DNA of 64,000 bases from Orychophragmus violaceus. Its lineage: Eukaryota; Streptophyta; Magnoliopsida; Brassicales; Brassicaceae. The notes under the pieces were generated by a model. That model saw only the letters and a list, made by a program, of their open reading frames with translations. It was not told where the DNA came from and searched no databases. Shown one piece after another: positions 34,626 through 45,573 of the stretch. Numbering within the stretch: the first letter of the stretch is position 1; each line of letters begins with the position of its first letter. The DNA lies in assembly GCA_030180135.1 (NCBI GenBank), contig CM058239.1, positions 109,711,318-109,775,317 of the forward strand, read 5' to 3'. Position numbers and translations under genes: made by a program.

Positions 34626-35516
34626 CTATAAGGTAGAACTTGAAGTAATAACATGAATACCTGAGGAAGTAGTCTCATACATCAACTTCAACTCCTCATA
34701 ATCTTCCATGAATTTAATGCAATCTCTCTTCCAATGCCCAGTCTCTTTACAGTAGCAGCACTTACCAACGTAAGATGTATCTGACTCGGGCTCAGAAGAC
34801 ACAGGCTTGCCATGATTCAAAATCTGGACAACTTTGTCTTCACCCTTGTCAGCTTTAGGTTTAGTAAACCTACCCTTCTCCTTCATGAGATTATACAGGG
34901 TACTCTTCACGTTTGGCTCAACTGTCTTGAGCATATCATGCAGTTCAGTCAGCGTCTTCGTTAAGCCTTTCTTGATATAGTTCCTTTTGAACTTATCATA
35001 GCTTGACGGCAGTGACTGCAGAATGATCTCAGTTGCCAATTCTTGGCTAACTGGATAATCCAGTTTCCTTAGGTTATCAATGTAACCCATCATTTTACTG
35101 ACATGAGGACTCACTGGATGATCATTTGGTAGCTTGCAGCTAGTGAGAGACTTAACCAACTGATATCTCTCCACTCTTACCTGCTCCTGAAATTTCAATT
35201 TCAGGCTGCTGATCATCTCTATTGGCGACTCCATGTTCTCATATTGCTTCAGCAAATCTGAGTCCATGGTAGCCAATATCAGACCACGCACATCTACCGC
35301 ATCATTATAATGCTTATTCCAAGCATCATATACTGCATGAGAGGCATTGGACCCGATCCTCACGGGGAGAGCTCTTTCAAGGACATAGTCCTTTCTCTCC
35401 TGCCTAAGGACTAGCCTCAGGTTCCGCGACCAAGTCAAGAAATTTGATCCGTTCAGTTTGTCCATCTCAAGGACAGACCGGATCGAGAAAGTGTTTTGAT
35501 TGTTTGTGCTAGTCAT
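34626..35516 (-). CDS. Composite C gag, open 296-aa frame
   Basis: Copia gag starting MTSTNNQNTFSIRSVLEMD, with the NFLTWSRNLRLVL pattern and a CCHC knuckle CCYCKETGHWKRDC, ending at a stop before the protease remnant. It is almost identical to the frameshifted gag of element A but intact, so this family keeps gag while its pol is dead. If expressed it could contribute only capsid protein. No selection test was possible. Confidence 0.78.
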   Translation of the reverse strand: MTSTNNQNTFSIRSVLEMDKLNGSNFLTWSRNLRLVLRQERKDYVLERALPVRIGSNASHAVYDAWNKHYNDAVDVRGLILATMDSDLLKQYENMESPIEMISSLKLKFQEQVRVERYQLVKSLTSCKLPNDHPVSPHVSKMMGYIDNLRKLDYPVSQELATEIILQSLPSSYDKFKRNYIKKGLTKTLTELHDMLKTVEPNVKSTLYNLMKEKGRFTKPKADKGEDKVVQILNHGKPVSSEPESDTSYVGKCCYCKETGHWKRDCIKFMEDYEELKLMYETTSSGIHVITSSSTL

Positions 35517-37224
35517 AACTGAAATTTAGAGATAAATAGAGTTTTAGTTATTTAGTTCATAAAAGAGTAATCTTAATAACTTATAAGAAAACTCGCATTG
35601 CATTCAAAATTTCTTTGTTCAACCTCATAAGAATGCAATGATTCCGAGACCCATGTTCAGCTAAATCCAAAGTGAGCCACTGGCCGTCACCCAGAATTAG
35701 CTTTACTTGGTAAGCATACACACAGCTAGTTATATCTCATATAACTCTCGGTTGTGAATTGGGCCCAAGGCCCAAAACACCAGATGTCTCAAGGCCCGGG
35801 ACTCCCGATGGCCCAGTCAAGGAAACCAATCTCTTACAGCCAAATAATCACTAAAGTCTGGGACTCCCAATGAAATTAGTGACTATATACTACTTTACTT
35901 ACGCGAAAACAGACACCTCACACTGTAAGCCATATCTGTAATCGAATAAGCGTTAAGTAGCTGACAAGATTGGAAAGACATCCAAGCTTGATATTGGTTT
36001 TGAGGATTTTAAGTTTTATTTCCAAAAATAGAAGATTACTATTTTGGGAAACTTACTTGTTTTAGAAACTTTCTAAATTTAGAAACATTCTAAAAGTAGA
36101 AATTTCTAATTTAATATTTTATTAATATTTTGGGTTGGGTCACAAATTATAGGCCCAATTCTTGGCCCAAGACCATAGAATTCCAATTGGCCCAATAATT
36201 TGACATAACTGAGTCGGTTTATTAATTCTGGTCCAAGACCAAATTAACTATCAAAACCATCGGTTATTTACTAAACCAGACCAGCTCTAAATTATTTGGT
36301 CCAACCAAATCAAACTTAGACCAGCCTTCGGTTTAGGTTAAAATTCAATTTTATGAATTTCAATCCGGTTTAACCAGAAATTAAATAATACCAATTGTAT
36401 TAAATAATTTCCAGCAAACCGCGATTTGGGTTAACCGCTTGAACCACCAATTAAATTGGATCGGTTCAGTTAAGTCCAAAACCGGGAAGAAACACCTAGT
36501 GTTTTAGCCAATTTTGACCTAACTTGCGGTTTAAGGCTTTAAACACTCGATTAACCCCCAATTAAATGGACCGGATTAATCGGTGCGGTTTGGGCAACGA
36601 ACCGCGAAGCTCGGTTTAACCGATTGACTATTCGCGGGACGTAAAATTTAACGGGCCAAACGATCGGATCCATGATCCAACTCGGCCCATCACGCATGAT
36701 CCGTCCCACGGCCTCACGATCAATTGATCGATCTCGGCCCAAACGATCACACGGTCATCGGTCGCTCATGCTTGGCCAACGCACGATCGATGATCGACTC
36801 ATGATCGATCACTCACGATCACGCATCACACGGCACATCGTGCGATCGATCGCTTGGCACAATGACATGATCGATCATTAACCGATCGATACATACGACC
36901 ATCAAGCGATCCATCCAAGCCAAGGCCGATCGATCATCAGCACTAACGCTATCGATCCGAGACCAAGACAAGAAAGCCGATTAGGGTATTGATTCTTGCG
37001 ATGCAAGAAACCGATGGCAACCCATCATCTTAATGATCCGATCACATTAAGATACATGCGATCATCGGCCACATCCCATACTTTTGATCCGAGACCAAAA
37101 AACATGTAGCCAATTAGGGTTTTAAGATTTTAATCAATTTTAATTCATTCAATTGATTCAAAAACCTTTAAACATTCATATGATCCAAATTACAAGAATC
37201 TAATGACCTAAGCTCTGATACCAC
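35517..37224 (-). other. Composite C leader with primer-binding site
   Basis: On the minus strand TGGTATCAGAGCT (37211-37223) follows the LTR, then comes a 1.7-kb leader to the gag ATG at 35516. A CGATCGATC-rich block lies at about 36660-36960. It is duplicated at 21063-22839. Confidence 0.82.
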
Positions 37225-37909
37225 TGAAGGATTATGCGTTTTTCCATGGTTCAATTCTCAGATTGCAACCTAGCACATAATCTTAAACAGATCTAGGTTC
37301 TTGTAATCGAATCATAAAACAAACCTGATCTTTACCTTTGCAGCGGAATGATTGGTGGTAATGACAAGATCAGATTAGAACAGATGAATACCTGTTCCTC
37401 CTTGGTATCCACACTCTTACAAGCAGGGGATGGCTGCTAGACCGGATGGAATCAAGACAGAGAGAGAGACGATTGGGAGGAGAGAGAGCAGCGGCCACAA
37501 GCTCAAAAAAACGCCAACCAAAAGAATGCTAGGGTTTCTCAACCCTTGTTGCAATCTTATTTCACTAATGGGCCCAAGTTTAATTAATTAATTAAACTAA
37601 TGGCTCATTAGTCTTTTGGGCCCAAGACACAAATCAGACAAAAGCCCATTTGTTGTCTGCCCAACTCTCTGTACAAATACAGTAAATGCCTTAGCATCTT
37701 ACCGTATTAATTCCATCTTAACTTTCCCGTTAGCTATGGTGTGTGACCCTTTGGGATCATACAATACTGGTAATAAGTCCTAAACTTATAGATCAAGAGC
37801 GGACTCTAGCAAGCCATCATGATCACCCAGTATTTATGACTTATGTCTGATCTCGACATTTATCATACTTTCTAGAGATAGTACAGTAGATTTCAGGACA
37901 TTCCCAACA
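37225..37909 (-). repeat. Composite C 5' LTR
   Basis: 685 bp, reading on the minus strand from TGTTGGGAATGTCC to CATAATCCTTCA. It is followed on the right by the target duplication CCTCT (37910-37914). Confidence 0.9.
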
Positions 37910-37914
37910 CCTCT

Positions 37915-38899
37915 CTCCTCTCGAGCCACGCGATCCTGGTCCCCGCAGCAGCATGGTCCGCGACCTTTTTCTTTAAGCACTCCTCCCTAGCCAAAGCCTC
38001 ATGGAGCTCGGCATTCATCTGGGTGGCAGCCTCCCGAGCAGCCTCAAGCTCGTAAGATTGAGCCTCTTCACTTCGTTCTCGGCCCGAACCGCATACGTGT
38101 TCACTGCTTCAACAGCCTGCGAAGAACGCCAAGTTGGCAGGAATGAGAGAGAGTTAACAATCTAGAGAAAAAGAGACCAAAAACAAAAGTGTCTCACCTT
38201 TCCGATGAAAGACATCATCTCGGAATACGAACCACCGAGAATCATCTCCCCAACAGCTGGGAACTGAGAACCCGCAGGCCTTAAGCGCCTCAGCAGATGG
38301 ATCGCTCCTTCTGGGTCATCAGCGACCAAACACTCTTCTTGATCCGACTCTCCCGGACTCCCTCCTACGTCTATCTTACGACGCTTCGGCGAAGGAGGAA
38401 GAGACCCTCCCCGGCTTCGACGGTCAGATCCCCGGAGCTATTCGGGCGAGGGTCATGCGAGACTATCGTCTCGGGCCGAGGCATAACCACTTCCCGACCA
38501 ACCAGAGGAGGAGACGAGTCCGCAACCTCCGCATATGTCTCCTATATTCCCGTCTCCGGAGAAAGCAAAGTCCGAGCGGGAGGAGGGAGACAAGCTGGAG
38601 GAGGAGGAGGGGCCCGGCCAAAGGCAAAGAGAAGGTCATTGCTAAGATCGCCCGCCTCCATCTTGTCAATCAGATCGACCGGGTCCTTCCCGTGCCGATG
38701 ACTGCTCACCCTACGAGACGATCTCTCGCGAGGAGGGCTGTTGATAGCCGAGCTGTCGCCCGGAAGAGGTCGAGCTGCATACAAAAAAAAGGAGGTCAGA
38801 TAAATCAAAATGGCGATACATAAGAAAATCATAGCCAAACGACTCACTCTCTCGTGTCCGCTCGGTAATACGGAGTGGAGGCCGAGCAGCTTGGACCAC
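37915..38899 (-). pseudogene. Element D, middle of its antisense gene
   Basis: Minus-strand coding pieces joined by plausible introns. About 38850-38894 reads QAARPPLRITERTRE. After an intron (gtgagtcg to tatgcag, about 38779-38850) comes RPLPGDSSAINSPPRERSSR, with a proline-rich run PPPPPACLPPPA. Further on are PPSPKRRKIDVGGSPGE and LLRRLRPAGSQFPAVGEMIL, then a GTGAGA donor near 38197. A glutamate-rich coil (NAELHEALAREECLKKKV) runs up to the insertion point. Frameshifts are present. It joins 44163-44359 upstream and 20964-20690 downstream once elements E and C are ignored. The final ACCAC (38895-38899) is E's target duplication. Confidence 0.6.
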
Positions 38900-40073
38900 T
38901 GATATACCATGGATTTTAGGGATTTTAGCCATGGTATATACCTTATTTATCGAGTCTTTTATTATGTTTTGGAGTCCTTTTAGTATGTTTACAGGTCTAG
39001 ACACATTTGGAGCGGATTTGGACATTATGATGCATTCTGGAGCATTTTGGAGTTTTAACCCGAGAGGAAGAAGTTCACTGCCTAATTCACAGACCTGTGT
39101 CGATCGACACAACATGTGCATCGATCGACACAAGGTCGACACAGAATTTTCTCGGCGAGTTTTATGAAGAGTTTGGATATTGCAACTTAAGCCCAGAAGT
39201 TTCTATAATTACAAAGAAGCCTCAGTCGACTTTAGACCATTATATTAGGGTTTTTAAGCCATTGTTTAGGCTAAGTTTTATTCTACACTTTCAGAGAGAG
39301 AGTTTGAGGGGCTGATCTTGTTCTCGAAAGAGACTTGATTTCGAACCCCAGTTCTTTATTCTGTTTTATGATATTTGGTTTTCTATTCATGATGTTTTCT
39401 GTTTCGATGAACATGTCTGAGTAGTTTACCTGTTAGGTTTAGGGATTCTCATTAGGGATTTCATGGAATTATAGTTTAATTAATCTGTAGGGATTCATAT
39501 CTGCTAGTTCTTCATCTAGGATTGTTCTTAATGCTTAATCTGAAGTAGCTATCCAGATTTATGATGTTAGGTTGATTGATGCAACGACAGTTGGTTAATT
39601 AGCTAGAAAGAACCTAGAGAGCAATTTGATCTACTCGCAAAGGAATTTGGTTTAGGAGAATTGTGAACATATCGAACTTGATATTAAAGCTGGTTTAATC
39701 TGCTAGTAATTGCAAAGGAATTTGGATTGCTGCACTTAGACTTAGAGAATTCTCGCAACGACAGTTGGTTAATTCTATATCCGTGTTTTGAGTTCAAGAA
39801 CAGTTTCTGATTAGATCCCGATTGATTGATTGCTTGTGTTCCTGATTTAGTGAGAACTCCCTAGACTTAACGCTTCGCCTTTTGATTTACAACCACTCAA
39901 TTTACTTTTCTGCTATTTGATTTACTGCTTTCTCACATTGCTTTTCCTAGTTTAATCTTTACTGTTTCATATTCTATCGTTGACCGGAGTCTCTGTGGAT
40001 TCGATACCCTAAGTACTACAACTACATCACTGTGCACTTGCAGTTAGTATAGGGATTAATTCTTGACCTATCA
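38900..40073 (+). repeat. Element E 5' LTR
   Basis: 1,174 bp. It contains TGTGTCGATCGACACAAC and CATCGATCGACACAAGG at about 39096-39135, the same palindrome found in element A's LTR. Confidence 0.93.
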
Positions 40074-40075
40074 AG

Positions 40076-40098
40076 TTTTTGGCCCCCGTTGCCGGGGA
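40076..40098 (+). promoter_or_regulatory. Element E primer-binding region
   Basis: TTTTTGGCCCCCGTTGCCGG lies two bases after the LTR. It resembles the Athila-type tRNA primer site, though with a CCCCC variant in place of the usual CGCC. Confidence 0.7.
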
Positions 40099-40316
40099 CT
40101 TTTTTGAGTCTTCGATAGATTTGAACTTAGGGTTTAGACTAGGTTTTTCGTTTTTGTTTTTGTTTACTAATTTTTTTTTCTTTTTTTCTTTTTCTTGCGT
40201 TTCAGGTACGCCTGTAATCGCTCTGCATCGATCGACACGGTCTTGTGTGTCGATCGTCACATCTTCGCACTTGCATCGATCGACACTGATGTGCATCGAT
40301 CGACACTACGCGTGAG

Positions 40317-41456
40317 ATGATGGGAATAATGGAACGGATGTTGGAAAATCAGCGGAATAACTCATTCTGCAGAGACTATGGTTCTTATTCATTCACCAGA
40401 GATTATGAATCTTCATCATATCAGCATGTTCCTCCTGAAAATACGCAGTCTGGTAAGCTGATAAGTATGCTGGAGCACTTATTGGAAAGACAGGATGAGG
40501 ATTTGAATTACATCAATGGCTCTGGATTCCAAGGAAACAGGTTTGGTAGTCAGCAAGGTAACAAGTTCTCTAATGGTGGACAGAAGAGTGCTTTCACAAA
40601 CAAGCAGATATCTTCTGTATATGGACAGAATGCTGGTTATTAGAAGCCTTTTCAGCAAGGTAATTCTTATCAGAGAACCTATGGATCATCTTATCATCAG
40701 ACACCTCATGCTGCTAGTGCTTATGAGAGCAAGATAGAATCCATACTGGAGCAGTTGCTAGAGGATCAGACTAAGATTGCTGTAGACTTCGACATGAAGC
40801 TGGACGCTATGCATGAAAATCTGAATGGGAAGTTTGAATCTTTGAGCACACATGTGAAGAAGCTAGATGTCCGGATTCAACAAGAAGCTGAAGCAGTGCA
40901 AAGGCAGAATGAAGCTAAGAGAGCTGAACAGAAGCTGCACATCAATGATGTGACCATAAGAGATGGGATTGACTTGTTGGGAGAAGAAGAGAGCATAATC
41001 TCGGATTTTCTGGGTGAATATTGACTGTCTGAGACTTGCATCGATCGACACAGCTCAAGCATCGATCGACACAGTCTCGATACGTCTGATGAAACTGCTC
41101 GAAATCACCTTGTGTCGATCGACACACATAGTGCATCGGTCGACGCTGAACGCAGACGTGACCAGAGACCTGTAACAGCCCCAGAACGAGTATATAAGCC
41201 CTCCGTGCCGTATCCTAAGATTCCTAAAATGTCTAAACAGGAGCTAGAAGTGGCTAACTGCATGAAAGTGATGGATAGGAAGCAGAAAGCCACCATTGAT
41301 GGACATATCTTCAGTGTTGAGGAGAAACCAGAGGTTCCTATTGGAGAGGAGAAGATGGCAGTTCATTCTGAACTTTCTCTAACATCTTCAGAAACTGCAA
41401 CTGCTCTTAAGCAGAAAGCTCCTGATCTCTTGCATCCACCAAAGCACAGGTATTAG
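40317..41456 (+). pseudogene. Athila-like gag remnant with two in-frame stops
   Basis: A single frame of 380 codons, broken only by TAG at 40641-40643 and TGA at 41022-41024. The first part is rich in Gln/Asn/Gly/Ser. The middle (ILEQLLEDQTKIAVDFDMKL then ENLNGKFESLSTHVKKLDVR) is a heptad-like coil seen in Athila gag. After the second stop the same frame reads through three palindrome copies, giving CIDRHSSSIDRHS and VSIDTHSASVD, then KPSVPYPKIPKMSKQELE, the Athila gag tail pattern. Pol does not follow. The stops could be simple decay or, less likely, readthrough sites. Confidence 0.65.
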
Positions 41457-41644
41457 AATCCTAAACTTAAACCTCCTAATCCATCAACTTCGAATGTAGG
41501 AAAATGCAGAATCCCACCCAAGGTTCGCTCCCGCCCTGATTCTATTCCTTCGTTCCTTGGGAGATCTCATGATCCGAAAGCATATACACCACCTTGGATG
41601 AAGAGATATTCACAGAGACATTCAAAGTCTCTGTTGAAACCGCC

Positions 41645-42983
41645 ATGAGTTCGATCTCCTTTCCATAGTCAAGCTATTGACTTTAAACAAAGCGCTGAGT
41701 GGGAGGCAACCCACTGTTAGGTTCGATTTTGTTTTCATTTTTCGTTTTGGTTTTGTTATTTTGATTTTTCTGTTTAATTGTGTTCAGAGCCGAGAGAAAC
41801 AGGTAGAATCGCATTGCATCGATCGACACACATAGTGCATCGGTCGACACAGTCGCGATTTACGGTTAGCCGAATTAATTGCGGTTCAGACATCGGTTAT
41901 CTACATAACCGCGAGCATATTCGCCGTGCACCGATCGACACCCTAGCGGTATCGATCGATGCAGGACGACAACAGTAAGTGTTCTGCAACTTTCAGATTC
42001 GTTTCAATTTGATTTCTTTTCTCACCGATCCTAGGCTTGATTACACTGGGGACAGTGTAGTTTAAGTGTGGGGGAGGAAGCTACTGACGCACGCTTTTGT
42101 TTTCTTAGAGTCAGTCCTTTGTTTTTCAAAATTGTTTTATTGAGTCAAAATCTGTATGAAACTATGATTTTTTGAGGAAATTTTTCGCTTGAACAGGAAC
42201 TAAGTGACCATTGGACAGACTTGTAGAGCCTCTATGACTGTTAGAAAACCCCAAACGGATCAGCCTACTGAGGACACCCACATCGCTTCAGGTATCAGAG
42301 GATCCTTTTACTGACTTCACCTTAATACTACTTAATTTTCTCACCTAAGGGCTTGGAATACCTTGAGTCGGATTCCTTTGTTAGACTCTGACACAGCTTG
42401 TAAACCTGTCCTATTTGGTTCTCTTCTCCCCTTCCATAAAGTAAAAAAAAAAGAGTAATAAACTGAGGATGAGTTAGTAACTCTGAAGTGGTCACGGGAG
42501 TGGTAGCTACCACTATTATCTCCTGTGCGATCCATGGAATGTGTCCAAAGTACACCCCAAAACGGGAAGAACACTGATAAAAAAAAATGATACCCAGTAG
42601 AGAAAAATCAGTTGTTAAGGAAGGGAAAAGAGAAGAAAGGGACCAGAGAAAGATAGTATGGTGGTCTAGAGCTGACAAGGTAAGAGTCCATGTGCCCTTT
42701 GATCGATACTCCTTAGGTGAGACTGCACTTAAATACTTGCAGAAGTCAGTAGGGAGAATTTGAATGCGTGAATGTGATTGTGGAGTTTACTTAGGACAGT
42801 TGCTAAGTGTGGGGGAAGTACATTGTGGTCTTGAGTTCTGAGGAAAGTTTTCAGTGGATTACTAAGTGAATGTGAATGCGAAAGTTCCTAGGACGAAATG
42901 AGTTTTTGTGTTTTCAAACTTCTTTTCTTATACTTTGGTTCTTTACTTGCTTGAGGGCAAGCAAGAGCTAAGTGTGGGGGAGT
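41645..42983 (+). other. Element E 3' region with three polypurine-like tracts
   Basis: Non-coding DNA containing AAGTGTGGGGGAGG (about 42064), AAGTGTGGGGGAAG (about 42805) and AAGTGTGGGGGAG (about 42970, just before the LTR). Only the last is in the position of a functional polypurine tract. TCGATCGA palindromes occur near 41818 and 41952. Confidence 0.7.
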
Positions 42984-44157
42984 TGATATACCATGGATTT
43001 TAGGGATTTTAGCCATGATATATACCTTATTTATCGAGTCTTTTATTATGTTTTGGAGTCCTTTTAGTATGTTTACAGGTCTAGACACGTTTAGAGCGGA
43101 TTTGGACATTATGATGCATTCTGGAGCATTTTGGAGTTTTAACCCGAGAGGAAGAAGTTCACTGCCTAATTCACAGACCTGTGTCGATCGACACAACATG
43201 TGCATCGATCGACACAAGGTCGACACAGACTTTTCTCGGCGAGTTTTATGAAGAGTTTGGATATTGCAACTTAAGCCCAGAAGTTTCTATAATTACAAAG
43301 AAGCCTCAGTCGACTTTAGACCATTATATTAGGGTTTTTAAGCCATTGTTTAGGCTAAGTTTTATTCTACACTTTCAGAGAGAGAGTTTGAGGGGCTGAT
43401 CTTGTTCTCGAAAGAGACTTGATTTCGAACCCCAGTTCTTTATTCTGTTTTATGATATTTGGTTTTCTATTCATGATGTTTTCTGTTTCGATGAACATGT
43501 CTGAGTAGTTTACCTGTTAGGTTTAGGGATTATCATTAGGGATTTCATGGAATTATAGTTTAATTAATCTGTAGGGATTCATATCTGCTAGTTCTTCATC
43601 TAGGATTGTTCTTAATGCTTAATCTGAAGTAGCTATCCAAATTTATGATGTTAGGTTGATTGATGCAACGACAGTTGGTTAATTAGCTAGAAAGAACCTA
43701 GAGAGCAATTTGATCTACTCGCAAAGGAATTTGGTTTAGGGGAATTGTGAACATATCGAACTTGATATTAAAGCTGGTTTAATGTGCTAGTAATTGCAAA
43801 GGAATTTGGATTGCTGCACTTAGACTTATAGAATTCTCGCAAAGACAGTTGGTTAATTCTATATCCGTGTTTTGAGTTCAAGAACAGTTTCTGATTAGAT
43901 CCCGATTGATTGATTTCTTGTGTTCCTGATTTCCTGAGAACTCCCTAGACTTAACGCTTCGCCTTTTGATTTACAACCACTCAATTTACTTTTCTGCTAT
44001 TTGATTTACTGCTTTCTCACATTGCTTTTCCTAGTTTAATCTTTACTGTTTCATATTCTATCGTTGACCGGAGTCTCTGTGGATTCGATACCCTAAGTAC
44101 TACAACTACATCACTGTGCAATTGCAGTTAGTATAGGGATTAATTCTTGACCTATCA
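42984..44157 (+). repeat. Element E 3' LTR
   Basis: 1,174 bp, identical in length to the 5' LTR and carrying the same palindrome pair near 43180-43219. It is followed by ACCAC. Confidence 0.93.
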
Positions 44158-44162
44158 ACCAC

Positions 44163-44957
44163 GGGAGCTCGGGAGGGTTCCGAAAAAGGCACCAAGTTGC
44201 GAGGAACATGCGGATAATCCGCCGGAGCCCGCTCAGGATCGATCCGCAAAGCGGCTTGCACGCGTGCAACTGTAAAGCTACCCCAGGTAACAGCGCCCCC
44301 TCTTAGCTGGGTTATCAGAGCCTCCGTAGTCGGATTCATAGCAAGCAATTCTGGAGCCTCTATTAACGAAAAATATAGTGAGGGATAGCCCGACAGCAAA
44401 ACAAGAATCAAGCACTAAAAATTGGCTCTTACCAACGCTAGACGTCAACCGAGACGGGATGACCGAGTAGTCGAAATCCCCGACCGAATGATGAGTTATT
44501 CTAAAAAAGAAGTATCGATCCTTCCATACATCCTTCGTCGGAACATGTTCAAGGATCCGCCCGAAGCGAGGCGAGAGATAGTACGTCCCCGGGAAGCGAG
44601 TATTGTTCTTCACGGAGCAGACCCGCATAAGTTCCTCGGGACCGAACTCGATTCCCGCTTCTGCAGCCCGGACTCTGAGTCCGATGACGTATCAGACAAA
44701 GTTCGGCGTTATCTGATGGAACGCCAATTGAAGCTGGGGTAGCATCAAAGAGATCAAGCGGGGAATAGGAAAGAAAAGCCCGCACTTCTCAAAATAGGTG
44801 TATGAGGCGCAGCAATCACTATTTCTACCTCCGGTGGAATCCGACAAAGCCTCCGCAACCGTTCGATTTGGTTCACGGTTAGGGAAGACGGCGGATGCGG
44901 GCCAAACGCACCTGCAGCCGTACTTGTACTGGCCCCCGTAGCATCTCTTAACGCCAT
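44163..44957 (-). pseudogene. Element D, start of its antisense gene (Transposase_28-like)
   Basis: On the minus strand a likely start (MALRDATGASTSTAAG, ATG at 44957) leads into VNQIERLRRLCRIPPEVEIV. After a one-base frameshift comes YTYFEKCGLFFPIPRLISLM and LQLAFHQITPNFV, a TGA, then EFGPEELMRVCSVKN and RFGRILEHVPTKDVWKDRYF. This matches my recall of the plant 'putative gypsy-type transposon' (Transposase_28) domain. An intron (gtaagagcc to gttaatag, 44360-44432) joins VEAPELLAMNPTTEALITQL in frame. Extra antisense genes between integrase and the 3' LTR are known from Tat-type elements; their function is unknown. Here the gene is split by elements E and C. Confidence 0.72.
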
Positions 44958-45573
44958 AAAGAACGGTGTGCCGGAGTGAAGAAAGCTAAAGTTTTTGCTT
45001 AGGAGAAGAAATTTTCCGACGACAGAAGAAAAATCAGAGCAAAAGTAAAGGAAGAAGCAAAAGTGGGAAGAAAAGAAATCACCCTCGGCAAATAAAAGAA
45101 AATTACAGTAGGAATCGTGCAAAATCTTAACCGCACGATTCCGAACTCATAATAATTACGAGAAAATCGAGGTAATTTGGACTCCTCGCTTTCCTTTTAC
45201 CAACCGTTGATTTAAGATCAACCGTTGATTTAAGATCAACGGTTACGAATGCACGATAATTAGGTCACATCAGCAAAAGAACGAGCCTAAAAAGACTCTT
45301 CGCGACCCTTAAATCTTAGCCGTTGATGATCGACCAGATCTACGGTAAGAGATGAAATTCTCGAAACCAATACACGCCACGGCTGCAGACGCGCTAAAAA
45401 GCAGTTCAGCTCGTCCCACGCGCTCACCCTTGATCGTTGGATTAAAACAAGATCTACGAATGGGGCGAAAGCAATCATTAGGTTTTCGACACCTGAGACA
45501 CGCGCGTGTCTTCCCGAGGACGTCCACCGCCCATTAACCTCGACTTCTCGAAACTAATGGGCTGGGGGGCTAT
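44958..45573 (+). other. Element D 3' non-coding region and polypurine tract
   Basis: It may hold the promoter of the antisense gene. Near 45205-45243 ACCGTTGATTTAAGATCA is repeated in tandem and followed by an inverted copy (GATCAACGGTT). It ends with the purine-rich tract GGGCTGGGGGGC just before the LTR. Confidence 0.65.

Larger units (their letters stand above)
20970..37909 (-). mobile_element. Three-LTR tandem copia composite C
   Basis: A minus-strand copia composite flanked by the perfect duplication CCTCT (20965-20969 and 37910-37914). From right to left: 5' LTR (37225-37909), leader, gag and decayed pol (interrupted by element B), a middle LTR (22840-23524), a second leader with the first codons of gag (21063-22839), and a 93-bp stump of a third LTR (20970-21062). 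The middle LTR serves as 3' LTR of the right unit and 5' LTR of the left unit. One target duplication around all of it means the tandem formed at or after a single insertion. The left unit has lost nearly all of its gag, pol and 3' region. Confidence 0.85.
38900..44157 (+). mobile_element. Athila-like gypsy element E without pol
   Basis: A 5,258-bp element with 1,174-bp LTRs (TGATATACCATGG to TTGACCTATCA) and the perfect target duplication ACCAC (38895-38899 and 44158-44162). The primer-binding region TTTTTGGCCCCCGTTGCCGG, the polypurine tract GTGTGGGGGAG and a GTGGGAGGCAACCCA motif near 41698-41713 are features I associate with the Athila branch of Ty3/gypsy. Only a gag-like frame with stops remains; protease, RT and integrase are absent. 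I count about 14 differences between the LTRs (about 1.2%), so it is older than A and B. It is non-autonomous. Confidence 0.85.

Noticed and set aside
38297..38823. Plus-strand frames of 122-134 aa in element D
   Set aside because: They are shadows of the minus-strand antisense gene, whose frame has introns and a recognisable domain pattern.
44422..44742. Plus-strand 106-aa frame
   Set aside because: It is the shadow of the Transposase_28-like minus-strand coding sequence.
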